Under the pieces are notes generated by a model that was not told the DNA's origin, did not search any database, and saw only the letters and a list, made by a program, of their open reading frames with translations. A program made the translations under genes and the position numbers. From Marinilabiliales bacterium (lineage in GTDB: Bacteria > Bacteroidota > Bacteroidia > Bacteroidales > ML635J-15), in assembly GCA_002869385.1 (NCBI GenBank), contig PKTB01000017.1, positions 123,743-187,742 of the forward strand: a stretch of 64,000 bases of DNA, written 5' to 3'. Of this stretch, positions 18,963-29,228 are shown in pieces; position 1 is the stretch's first letter; each line of letters begins with the position of its first letter.

Positions 18963-19910
18963 ATGATTAGCCGTAGATTAGTTAGAATAAAGGCAATGCA
19001 AACATATTATGCCTTTTTGCAGAACAGTGGGGATGTCTCTTCAGATCAAATTTGGAAAAATCTAAAATTCAATATTGAAAAATCATACGACCTTTATATT
19101 TCATTACATTGCCTGCTAATCGCAGTTTCGGATTTTGCAGTTGACAGAATGGAAATTGCAAAAAACAAGCATATCCCAACAGAAAAAGATCTTAATCCAA
19201 GTACAAAATTTGTAGAAAATTCCATTATCAAGGCATTTAGAGACAATGATACTATATTAAACTACTATGGAAAAAAGGACTACAATTGGTCTGAATACCC
19301 TGAATTTATTAAAAACATCTGGTCGAGAATTGTAAATGCTGATTTTTATATTGAATATATAGAAAATCCTGAAACTTCATTAAAGCAGGATGTGAAAATC
19401 ATTAATAAGATTATTACTAAAATTCTAGCAGACAACCCTGAATTGGATGATATTCTTGAAGAGGAAAGCATATTCTGGAATGATGACTTAGAGTTTTTAT
19501 TGAGCAATATTATTCAAAACATCAGAAAGATGCCTGAAAATGAGCCAGCTCAATATGAATTGCAGCCAATTTTCAAAAACAATGCGGATGAAAAGTTTGC
19601 AAAAGATTTAATAAAAAAATCTAGTCTGCACAAAGATGACTACGATCAAATGATACTGAATACGCTTAAAAAGTGGGAACTAGAAAGAGTAGCATTTACT
19701 GATAGAGTATTACTACATTTAGCTCTTTGTGAAATAGAGGAATTTCCGGAATTACCCGTTAAAGTTACCATCAACGAGTATCTTGACATTGCAAAGTTTT
19801 ACAGCACAGACAAAAGCAGTATTTTTATTAATGGCATACTTGACAAAGTATATGTTAAGCTAAAAACAGATAACAAACTTAATAAAAAAGGCTTAGGCCT
19901 TGTAGAATAA
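18963..19910 (+). CDS. nusB: Transcription antitermination factor NusB (long Bacteroidota form)
   Basis: A 315-residue NusB. It opens MISRRLVRIKAMQTYYAF, and the all-helical NusB core is in the C-terminal third (DRVLLHLALCEIEEFPELPVKVTINEYLDIAKFY ... FINGILDKV). Bacteroidota NusB carries a long N-terminal extension compared with about 140 residues in E. coli, as here. It binds boxA RNA with NusE/S10 during rRNA transcription. A -7 element of the TAnnTTTG type (TACTTTTG at 18930-18937) lies 25 nt before the start. It heads the run nusB-DUF1573-yajC-ybbR-coaE, a recurring order in this phylum. Confidence 0.94.
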   Translation: MISRRLVRIKAMQTYYAFLQNSGDVSSDQIWKNLKFNIEKSYDLYISLHCLLIAVSDFAVDRMEIAKNKHIPTEKDLNPSTKFVENSIIKAFRDNDTILNYYGKKDYNWSEYPEFIKNIWSRIVNADFYIEYIENPETSLKQDVKIINKIITKILADNPELDDILEEESIFWNDDLEFLLSNIIQNIRKMPENEPAQYELQPIFKNNADEKFAKDLIKKSSLHKDDYDQMILNTLKKWELERVAFTDRVLLHLALCEIEEFPELPVKVTINEYLDIAKFYSTDKSSIFINGILDKVYVKLKTDNKLNKKGLGLVE

Positions 19911-20033
19911 GCACCTTAACATATGGAGACATTAAAAAAAGCTGTTTTAACATTGTTTTAATAAATTGCTCTTTTTAAATCATTTTATCCAATTTAAAAA
20001 TACTATATTTGCATGAAATTAATTGTTTGAATT

Positions 20034-20486
20034 ATGAAAAATAGTTTGATTATTATCGCATTATTTAGCGTATTAGCTTTGATTTCTTGTAATGACAACA
20101 AAAATAAAACAGGTGGTGAGTATAATATCGATAATCCCGCAGATGCGGATAATCCAAATGGAACCGGAGGTGGAACACAGGTAATTTCTTTTGTCGAAAA
20201 AGAATTTAATTTTGGAACTGTTATTCAAGGAGAAAAAGTAATCAATAATTTTGTTTTTGAAAATACAGGTGATGGAAATCTTATAATTTCAAATGTTAAA
20301 GCTTCATGTGGTTGTACTGTTCCTAAATGGACAAAAGAACCAATCAAACCTGGCGAAAAAGGTAATATTGAGATTAAATTTGACAGTTCTAACAGAGATG
20401 GAAAACAAACAAAAACTGCCAAAGTTTATACCAATACAAGTCCTAATGTTACAGAGTTGGTTATCAGATGCGAAGTAATTCACTAA
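20034..20486 (+). CDS. DUF1573 lipoprotein
   Basis: A 150-residue protein with a lipoprotein signal (LFSVLALISCND, lipobox Cys at residue 19), a Gly/Asn/Asp linker and one DUF1573 Ig-like domain (EKEFNFGTVIQGEKVINNFV ... SCGCTVPKW ... KPGEKGNIEIKFDSS). Role unknown; the domain is common in envelope proteins of Bacteroidota. A TATATTTG element (20004-20011) suggests its own promoter. yajC follows 37 nt downstream. Confidence 0.93.
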   Translation: MKNSLIIIALFSVLALISCNDNKNKTGGEYNIDNPADADNPNGTGGGTQVISFVEKEFNFGTVIQGEKVINNFVFENTGDGNLIISNVKASCGCTVPKWTKEPIKPGEKGNIEIKFDSSNRDGKQTKTAKVYTNTSPNVTELVIRCEVIH

Positions 20487-20523
20487 TAGTAAATTTCTAA
20501 TTGTTTAATATAATAACTTATCT

Positions 20524-20841
20524 ATGAATCAATTATTTTTAATGGCACCTCAGGAAGGACAAAGTCCTTACAGTTCAATAATCTTTCTTGTTCTGATTGT
20601 CGCTGTATTTTATTTCTTTATGATAAGACCTCAGGTGAAAAGACAAAAAGAAGCTAAACAATTCCGCGAGGGATTAAAAAAAGGTGATAAAGTAATAACA
20701 ACAGGTGGAATCTATGGAAGAATAGTAGAAGTTAAAGACTCGTATGCATTTATTGAAATTGACACTAATGTCAAGATTAAAATCGATAAAGCTGCACTAG
20801 TTGCAAATCCTGCTGATATTCAAAACCAACCTCAAAAGTAA
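20524..20841 (+). CDS. yajC: Preprotein translocase subunit YajC
   Basis: A 105-residue accessory subunit of the SecDF-YajC complex. One transmembrane helix (SIIFLVLIVAVFYFFMIRPQ) is followed by the family motif RPQVKRQKEAKQFREGLKKG and DKVITTGGIYGRIVEV. Position between DUF1573 and ybbR-like genes matches the usual Bacteroidota order. Confidence 0.96.
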   Translation: MNQLFLMAPQEGQSPYSSIIFLVLIVAVFYFFMIRPQVKRQKEAKQFREGLKKGDKVITTGGIYGRIVEVKDSYAFIEIDTNVKIKIDKAALVANPADIQNQPQK

Positions 20842-20850
20842 ACTTACTTA

Positions 20851-21867
20851 ATGAGTGGAACAAAAAAGACTAAACAGAATATTACATCTGGATTCCTTAA
20901 AATAATAAGGAATCGTAATATTCTTGTCTTTTTCATCTTCTTTGCTATTGCTTCTTTCTTATGGTTTCTTAATGCAATAAATAAAGAATATACAACTGAT
21001 ATAAATCTGGGATACGAAGTTAAAAACCTTCCAGAAACAATGTCAGTAAAAGAAAGCTCTGACAATAAATTAGTTATTAGTGTTTCAGGACACGGTTACA
21101 ACTTGCTAAGGGAAGAATTAGAAAAAGTAAAATTACCTCTGATAATTGATTTAAAAAGCAAAAAGAATAAAATAAATCTCTACAATTGTGTAGAAAATTG
21201 CACACAATCATACATTCTTACGAATGATTTAAAACCAATTATTAAAAAACGCTTTGGGGAAAATATTAAGATTGTAAAAATATCTCCTGATACTATTTAT
21301 TTCGATATTAATCTTACTTACTCCAGGAAACTTCCAGTAATTCCACAAATTGATTATAAGGCAAGTATTGACTATATGCAGAATGGTAGTATTAAAACAA
21401 AACCTGACTCTATTACTGTTTATGGCCCTTCAGAATTACTTGACACAATGCAAGGTATTTATACTATTTATTCTGATTTAGGAAGCATTGGAGAAAATCA
21501 CATTAAAGAACTGAAGATTAAACAAGTCAAAAACTTTAAGTACTCCAAGACCGATGTGCTGGTTGACATTCCTCTTGAGAAATATACAGAAACTGAAATT
21601 ATAAAAGATATAGTTCCAATAAATGTACCTGAGGGATTTGTGATAAACCTGATTCCGGAATCTGTAAGTATTTATTATAAAGTTCCGATTAGTCTGTTTG
21701 AATCTATTAGTGAAGAAGATTTCGAAGTAACTGCTAATTATGAGACCGAACAAAATGAGGAGATTGTAATCGATGCTGTTCCACTTAATAAAAGCATTAG
21801 TATAACAAAACTTACTCCACTAAGTGCAAAGTATATTCTTGAAGCAAAGGACACAATCAATGATTAA
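20851..21867 (+). CDS. YbbR-like domain protein (CdaR family)
   Basis: A 338-residue membrane-anchored protein: one N-terminal transmembrane helix (ILVFFIFFAIASFLWFLNAI) and at least two YbbR-like beta domains (YEVKNLPETMSV, LPVIPQIDYKASI, DSITVYGPSELLDTMQGIYT). In Firmicutes YbbR/CdaR proteins regulate the diadenylate cyclase CdaA; no cyclase gene is adjacent here, so that role is only inferred. It overlaps the coaE start by 8 nt. Confidence 0.88.
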   Translation: MSGTKKTKQNITSGFLKIIRNRNILVFFIFFAIASFLWFLNAINKEYTTDINLGYEVKNLPETMSVKESSDNKLVISVSGHGYNLLREELEKVKLPLIIDLKSKKNKINLYNCVENCTQSYILTNDLKPIIKKRFGENIKIVKISPDTIYFDINLTYSRKLPVIPQIDYKASIDYMQNGSIKTKPDSITVYGPSELLDTMQGIYTIYSDLGSIGENHIKELKIKQVKNFKYSKTDVLVDIPLEKYTETEIIKDIVPINVPEGFVINLIPESVSIYYKVPISLFESISEEDFEVTANYETEQNEEIVIDAVPLNKSISITKLTPLSAKYILEAKDTIND

Positions 21868-22444
21868 AATTGGCATTACTGGTATAATAGGCTCAGGAAA
21901 ATCAGTTGTTAGTTCGGTTTTTAGAATATTACATATTGCTGTATATAATGCCGATTACAGAGCAAAGGTTTTAATGAATCAAGATCCCGACATTCAAAAT
22001 GAAATCAAAAGTGAATTTGGCGAAGAATCATATAATGATAGTGGTCTAAACACAAGTTATATAGCATCAGTCATATTCAATGATGAATCAAAAAGAAAAA
22101 TCATTAATTCAATTGTTCATCCAAGAGTTAAACAAGACTTTTTGGACTGGTCAAATCAACAATCAACAGAAATTTGCGCAATTGAATCTGCTTTGATTTA
22201 TGAAGCAAACTTTAGCGATATTCTTGACTATATCATTAAAGTTGATGCTACTATTGATGTTCTTACAAAAAGGATAATTAAAAGAGATAAAATCTCAAAA
22301 GAAGAGGCCGAATCAAGAATTAATTCTCAAAGTTTTAATCTTGATGAAAAATATAAAGCCAACTTTACAATAAATAATGATGAACAAAATTCACTGATTA
22401 TTCAGTGTATGGAAATCATCAAAAAGATACAAACCAATGGTTAA
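21860..22444 (+). CDS. coaE: Dephospho-CoA kinase
   Basis: A 194-residue P-loop kinase catalysing the last step of coenzyme A synthesis (ATP-dependent 3'-phosphorylation of dephospho-CoA). The Walker A motif is GIIGSGKS at residues 6-13. The DYRAK region replaces the usual DxxA substrate loop, and HPRVKQDF and IESALIYEA are the conserved core motifs; RIIKRDKISKEEAESRI is the LID helix. The start at 21860 overlaps the ybbR stop (ATGATTAA), a coupling arrangement, and its own stop overlaps the next gene by 8 nt. Confidence 0.95.
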   Translation: MIKIGITGIIGSGKSVVSSVFRILHIAVYNADYRAKVLMNQDPDIQNEIKSEFGEESYNDSGLNTSYIASVIFNDESKRKIINSIVHPRVKQDFLDWSNQQSTEICAIESALIYEANFSDILDYIIKVDATIDVLTKRIIKRDKISKEEAESRINSQSFNLDEKYKANFTINNDEQNSLIIQCMEIIKKIQTNG

Positions 22445-23162
22445 ATTAGGGAAATGGATAGGTGGTGGTCTTGGATGGGCTTTTGGTGGTCCAATTGGAG
22501 CTCTGCTTGGATTTTTTATAGGTTCATTTTTTGATGCAGCAAAGATTAGCACTTCACGACAAAGAATTGATGGAACAACACAAAGAGGTGATTTTATTTT
22601 AACATTCCTCGTGTTATCTGCAGCAGTAATGAAAGCAGACAAAATTGTAAAGAAAAGTGAACTTGACTTTGTAAAACGCTTTTTACTTAGAAATTTTGGT
22701 GAAGCTCAAACAAGAGAAGCTCTAAAAGAACTTAAAAGGCTCCTGGAGACTGATATCCCAATAGATGAAGTTTGCCTTCAGATACGAATGAATATGCCTC
22801 ATGCACTAAAATTGCAAATTTTACATTATCTTTTTGGAATTTCTGCAGCAGATGGTGAGGTACATGTCAGCGAAGTTAATATCATAGAACAAATTGCAAT
22901 AAAAATTGGACTAACAAGAGGTGATTTCAGCTCTGTTCGTTCTATGTTTGTTCAACAGACAGACTCTGCATATAAAATTCTTGGAGTCTCAAAAAGCTCA
23001 ACCAATGATGAGATAAAAAAAGCTTACCGTCAAATGGCAATTCAACATCACCCTGATAAAGTTGCAAATATGGGTGAAGATATCGAAAATGCTGCTAAGA
23101 AAAAATTCCAAGCAATTAGCGACGCCTACGAAAAGATAAAGAAGGAAAGAGGTATTAAATAG
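22437..23162 (+). CDS. djlA: DjlA-like co-chaperone (TerB plus J domain)
   Basis: A 241-residue protein with a Gly-rich N-terminal hydrophobic segment (IGGGLGWAFGGPIGALLGFF), a central TerB-like helical domain (FILTFLVLSAAVMKADKIV ... ISAADGEVHVSE) and a C-terminal J domain with the HPD motif (YKILGVSKSSTNDEIKKAYR, HHPDK). This is the DjlA architecture: a membrane-anchored Hsp70 co-chaperone with the J domain in the cytosol. It is the last gene of the coupled yajC-ybbR-coaE run, overlapping coaE by 8 nt and followed by a strong terminator. Confidence 0.9.
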   Translation: MVKLGKWIGGGLGWAFGGPIGALLGFFIGSFFDAAKISTSRQRIDGTTQRGDFILTFLVLSAAVMKADKIVKKSELDFVKRFLLRNFGEAQTREALKELKRLLETDIPIDEVCLQIRMNMPHALKLQILHYLFGISAADGEVHVSEVNIIEQIAIKIGLTRGDFSSVRSMFVQQTDSAYKILGVSKSSTNDEIKKAYRQMAIQHHPDKVANMGEDIENAAKKKFQAISDAYEKIKKERGIK

Positions 23163-23173
23163 TTTCTAAAAAA

Positions 23174-23203
23174 AAACGGATAATTTAAATTACCCGTTTT
23201 TTT
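23174..23203. terminator. Bidirectional terminator between djlA-like and adhesin genes
   Basis: A 13-bp stem with one mismatch (AAACGGATAATTT / AAATTACCCGTTT) flanked by A and T runs on both sides. It serves the plus-strand coaE/djlA transcript and the minus-strand adhesin that ends at 23206. Confidence 0.85.
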
Positions 23204-23205
23204 AT

Positions 23206-26200
23206 CTATCTAATTATTTGTTTTCTAACACTTACAAGTTGCCCATTTTGATCATAAATCTGAACCAAATACAATCCTTTTTGATTTATCTTTTTAACAT
23301 CAATTGTATTAAGCCCATCTTTCAACAACGACTCGACAACAATCTGACCTGTAATATTAACCAATTTAAACATATAATCTTTTTTATTGAAAAGATCAAT
23401 ATAAATAATATCATCTGCCGGATTTGGGAACACATCAATATTTAAATCTGAATTCTCCTGAAAAACAAATGCAGTGCCTGTTTCTACAAATGCTATATCA
23501 GATATACTACAATTATTATCATCATGAACAACAATCATGTAATGACCACCACAGAGGCTATCAGCAATGATTCCTGTTTGCATTTGTGGATCATACCAAT
23601 TATATGAATAAGGAGAAACACCACCTTCTACTATTGCTTCTAATTGCCCTAGACAATTCCCAGCAGAATCTATAATCACATTAACATCTATAGTAAGCAT
23701 TTCTGGTTCGTCAATTGTAAGCATAGTTTCAGAATAACAACCAAAGTCATCATGAACTGTAACAGAATAATCTCCGGCCAATAATCCTGACACATTCTGT
23801 GTGTTCTGTCCGTCATTCCATTCAAAATAGTAAGGAGCTTCACCACCAGAAACAGATAATTGAATTTCTCCTGTATTTTGTCCATAACATAAAACATCTG
23901 TAACTGAATAATCTACACTAATATCAGAATCAGTTTCTTCTACAACTGCCGACATCACATTTTGACACATATTAAAATCTGTTATTGTAACAAAATATGT
24001 TCCTGCCATAAGTTCTTGAATATTTTGAGTCACTTCATCATTATCCCAAAGGTAAGTATATGGTGCTGTCCCTCCATTTACTTCCATTTCAATTTCTCCT
24101 CCACTTACGCCATAACATGTATTTGCAATCTGGAATTGAGCATTTATTGGTTCAGGTTCTTGCAACTCAGCATTAGCATAAATAACACAATTATTACTAT
24201 CTACAACAAATGCTTAATATATTCCGGCAACCAAATCTTCGACATCTTCTTCTGAATCGCCATTTGACCAATAGTAGGAATATGGAGAAACACCACCAGT
24301 TACAGAAATATCAATTGATCCTGTACTATACCCATTACATTCAGGATTTATTGTAGTATAGTTAATATCAAGAGCTTCTGGTTCATCAATAAAAATAGAA
24401 CTTGATAAAGTACACCCAATATCATCAGTTACAGTAACAGTATAAGTCCCACTTAACAAATCATATATTTCAGGTGTATCCGAACTATTAGACCATTCAT
24501 ATAGATAGGGAGCAACACTTCCTGAGACATTTAAAATAATTGAGCCTGTATTTCCGCCATAACACAAAACATCATTTACAATTTCTTGTATATCCAAAGG
24601 AGAATCAGCTTGGGCAATATCAGTAAAATCAGATATAGTACATAAATTTGCATCAGTAACAGTAACTGTATATGTTCCTGCATCCAGGCTTGCAATATCC
24701 TCTGTAATTTCTCCTCCCGACCACAAATATGTATAAGGCTGAACACCACCTATAACAGTAAGATCAATTTCTCCATGAGTTTCTCCATAACAAATATTAT
24801 TATTACTAAATTCTATCTGGAGTTGTTACGGTTCATTTACTATAATATCCCAAACTTTCAGACAATCATTGTCATCATAAACAGTAAGAGTATATGTTCC
24901 TGAAACTAATCCTGACAAATCTTCAGTAATTTCACTATTTGACCATAAATATTCATAAGGTTCAACTCCTCCAGTAATTTCTACATCTATTGCTCCATCA
25001 TTTCCACCATAACAAAGCACATCTAAAACAGTAAATGACATTTCAATTTCATCTGGTTGAGAAATTTCCACCATATTAGTTGTTGTACATAAATGAGAAT
25101 CAGTAACAGTTACATCATAAACACCTTCAACAAGCTCATTAATATCCTCGTCTTCCGTACCATTACTCCATTGATAATAATAAGGATTCGTTCCGCCTTC
25201 AACTACTAAATCTATTGCAGCATCATTACCTCCAAAACATGACACATTATTAATTACATTGATAGTAGTTAACAATTCTTCGGGTTGAGTAATTTCAACA
25301 TAATCATAAATAGCACAAGCATGACTATCAACAACAGTTACCGAGTAATTATCTGCAATAAGTCCTGAAACATCTTCGATTTCCGCTCCATTAGACCAAA
25401 TATATGTATAAGGTAAAGTTCCACCTGTAACAAATAAATCAACACTACCATCATTACCTCCATAACACATTACATCATTAACGTTAATACTGCTTTCTAA
25501 CAAATCCGGTTGAGTTACTTCCAAGGACTCAATTTTTATGCAATTTTCATTATCAGTTATAGTTAATTCATAAATCCCAGCGCTAAGACTATTCAAATCC
25601 TGAGTAATTGCACCATTAGACCATTCACATTCATAAGGTTCTGCACCGCCTGATATTTCAATATCAATAGCCCCATCACTATCATTATAACAGGAAATAT
25701 GAGTGATGTCAACATACGATAATTCTATTTGATTTGGTTGATTTATAATAGCTGTGTTATATGTAGTACAGTTGTGAGAATCTGTAATCGTCACCTGATA
25801 TTCACCTGCAGTAATATCAATCAAATCTTCTTCTTCACTACTGTTAGACCATTCATATTCATAAGGTACCGTTCCTCCTGAAACACTAAGGTCAATACTA
25901 CCATCACTTGCACCAAAACAGACATTATCAACAGTTGAAGTTATTTCACTTACTAGTTCTTCGGGTTGAAATATTTCAATAGAATTTGTTGTTGAACAAG
26001 AATGACTATCTGTAATCGTAACATTATATACACCAATAGGCAAATCTTCAGGATTTTGCACGTTATCCCCATTAGACCATTGAAATTCATAAGGAAATGT
26101 CCCTCCATCAGGCACAAGAATAATACTTCCACTAGAACCTCCATAGCATAACACATCCTCAGACGAAATATCGCTTGTAAGTATGTCAGGCTGATTTACT

Positions 26201-28332
26201 GTCAAGGATTCTACTTTTAGGCAATTGTTTGCATCAGTTATAGTAACAGTATATGTATCTGCAATAAGCCCTGTAATATCTTGACTTGTCGCGCCATTAG
26301 ACCATTCGCACGAGTAAGGAGATGTTCCACCAACAATCTCGAAACTTATTTCTCCATCAGAATAGCCAAAACAAGAAACATGTAAAATCTCTAATTCTGA
26401 TAAAGCAATATCATCAGGTTCATATACGACAGCATTGTCATATATAATGCATCCATGACTATCAGATATTGTAACCAAATAGTTCCCTGCAAAAATATCT
26501 GTCGGATCTTGGTTTACACAATCATTTGACCATTCATAATCGTAAGGAGAAGTTCCTCCTGAGACATCCAGATTGATTGCACCATCATTACCACCATAAC
26601 AAGTTACATCTGTAACTGAAAGTACATCTGAAATAAGTTCTGCAGGTTGTATCACAATGGCAGAATCTATTTTAATGCACTCGTTGTTATCTGTGATAGT
26701 AACAATATAAGTCCCTGCAGCAAGAGAAGAAATATCTACAGAAGTTTGCCCGCTTGACCAGTTACATCCATAAGGAGATGTCCCACCAGCCAAAGACAAA
26801 TCAATGCTACCGTCATTACCTCCATAACATAAAACATCGTAAACATCAAAAGTTGGAACTATACTATTAACTAATCTACCTGCTAACATATCATAATTAT
26901 CAGTAGAACCAGTATTTGTTATAGTAACAGCATCCAAATTTAAGGTACTACTACGAAAACTACCAGCCAAATAAATATTATTTATATTATCAATCAAAAT
27001 CGAAGAAACTTCATCATCTTTAGAGTTACCATATGCTTCTCCCCATTTTAAATTCCCATCATTATCATATTTTGCAATAAATATATCTGCTGTACTATTT
27101 GTAGATGAATTAATAAGTTCTACACCACCTAAATCAATTGTTTCGGTTGAAAAATTTCCAGTTAAATAAACTCCTCCTTCAGAATCGGTATATACACTTT
27201 TCCCATAATTATTCATTGTATTTGAGGCTATCCCTCCTTTAATCCATAAAGGATTTCCCGCTGAATTAAATTTAACAAGAAATATATCAGCAGCAGGAGC
27301 AGTACTAGAACTTAAACTTACAGTCCCAAAACTCATTTCATCAACATCAAAATAGCCAGTAATATAAACATTTCCAAAAGCATCAGCAGTAATTTCACGA
27401 GGAGCATTAGCAATACCTCCATAATTATTTACTCCAGTCGATTTTTTTGCCCATATTGGTGTCCCATCTGAATCATACTTAACAAGATACATTTGTTCGC
27501 CATTCATAATATCATAAGATAATGTTGTGGTTCCAAAACTAATAGACTCCCACTTATAAGTTCCTGTCACATAGATATTTGACTCATGATCTATTGTTAA
27601 GCTATATCCTTTTGCTCCTCCCCAATACCCTTCTTCTGCACACTGCCCCCATTGTTCATTTCCTGCAGAATTATATTTAACTAAAAACATCCCTGAATTA
27701 TAACAAGGTTTTGTCAGTAAAATAGAACCAAATTCAATATCTTCATCCTGATCAAAATATCCCGTAAGATATACATTATCAGAATTATCAATAGCTAAAT
27801 CCATTTAATAATCATCTCCACTCCCTACAGCACTTTTTGCCCATAGCACATCTCCATTTGCACCATTATATTTTACAATAAAAACATCCTTATTCCCTGT
27901 ATTATTGAGAATAGTTGATCCGAAAGTCAGAGATGGACTTGCAAAATAACCAGTAATAATAATATCTCCCGACTGATCTGTCACAACCGATGTTACAAAA
28001 TCATCCTGATTTCCTTCGGCACTCTTTGCCCAAAGAACATTTCCATCATCATCATATTTGACGACAAATATTTCATAAGTATATTGCGAAAGATTTTGAA
28101 GAGTTGTAGAGCCAAACACTATCTCTGAGCCATTGAATTCTCCAACAACAATAAGATTATTTGAATTATCCTTTGCTATATCCTTTGCAAATTCCCAATT
28201 CGTTGAATACCCAGGAGAATCTGTATTACTTGCCCATCCCCAAGTAAAACACTGAGCAAAAACAGGTTGAATATAAATCATGCTAAACATGATTAAACCA
28301 AACACGAATAATAATTTTCTTTGCGACTTCAT
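23206..28332 (-). pseudogene. Giant SprB-repeat adhesin with T9SS sorting domain, three in-frame stops
   Basis: Surface protein of 1708 codons. Order: signal peptide (ending PVFAQ), an N-terminal beta-propeller of SBBP-like repeats (NLIVVGEFNGSEIVFGSTTL; FVVKYDDDGNVLWAKSA), then about 15 SprB-type repeats of roughly 75 residues with the pattern DVxCYGGNDGxIxLxVxGGTxPYxYxWSNG ... YxVTVTDSHxC, then a T9SS type A domain (DVFPNPADDIIYIDL ... GLYLVQIYD). SprB repeats occur in the mobile gliding adhesin of Flavobacterium and many other Bacteroidota exoproteins. TAA codons at 27805-27807, 24826-24828 and 24214-24216 break the frame; the second falls in NEP-*-QL, where every neighbouring repeat has QPE or a similar residue, suggesting GAA to TAA. 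It follows a LytTR/LytS regulatory pair in the same direction. Confidence 0.88.
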
Positions 28333-28478
28333 ACAATTCATAAATTAAATTAAAACTAAGAGTTTAATTTATCAAAGTTAATCAGTAGTATTATCATATT
28401 CATGTCTAATGAACAAGAGTAGGAAAGTAATTATCAAATGTGCGAATTAAAAAAATAAGTGTTATTTTACCTTTAACA

Positions 28479-29228
28479 TTAAATTTTGCCTAAAAGATGC
28501 ATAAGGGTATCTTTTTTTCTAACTGAAACAGGAACTAATGAATTATCTGACATAATTAAGCATCCACTTGTAAGTTTTTCATATTTTTTTATCTTTTCAA
28601 TATTTACAAGATGAGAATTATGCACTCTGATAAAACTCCTATCAGGTAGAATTTTTTCATATTCTTTTAGTGTATTTGATATCAATATTTTTTCACCATT
28701 ATCCATAAAAAACATTGTGTAATTTCTATCTGCTTCACAACGCACTATTTGATCTGTTTTTACAACATGTATTGCTTCACTTGTTTTTAGTACCAATTTA
28801 TCCGGCTCTTTGTTTTCATGCAGTAAATTATCAATTAGTATTTTCATTTGCAATTCCAAATTATCAATTCTAGCCGATTGTGCAGCTCTATTAATAGCAT
28901 CTGCCAATTCTTCAGGATCAACAGGTTTTACAATATAATCCAACGCACTATACTTAAAAGCTTTTAACGCATATGTATCAGAGGCTGTTACAAATATTAT
29001 TTTAAAATTTATTTGTGTCATATATTAAAGTAATTCAAAACCTGTTCCATCACCCAATTCAATATCAAGTAATACCAACTCGGGATTATTTTCTTCAATA
29101 AGCTTAACACCTGATTCCACCGAATTTGCTGTTCCAATAATATTAACCTGCAATTTGCCTAATAAAATTATTTGTTTTATAGTGCTTAAAGCAGATGATT
29201 CGTCATCAATTATTACTGTTTTTATCAT
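28479..29228 (-). pseudogene. LytTR-type response regulator, in-frame TAA in receiver domain
   Basis: Regulator of 249 codons: receiver (KTVIIDDESSALSTI, phosphoacceptor Asp in LVLLDIELGDGTGFELL near residue 55, Lys in IVKPVDPEEL) and LytTR DNA-binding domain (HVVKTDQIVRCEADRNYTMF, FIRVHNSHLVNIEKI). TAA at 29025-29027 (codon 68) interrupts GFELL-*-YMTQINFKIIFVTAS, between strand 3 and strand 4 of the receiver; a Glu or Lys is likely there. The gene overlaps the kinase gene by 23 nt, so they are one operon, and it ends 147 nt upstream of the adhesin. Confidence 0.9.
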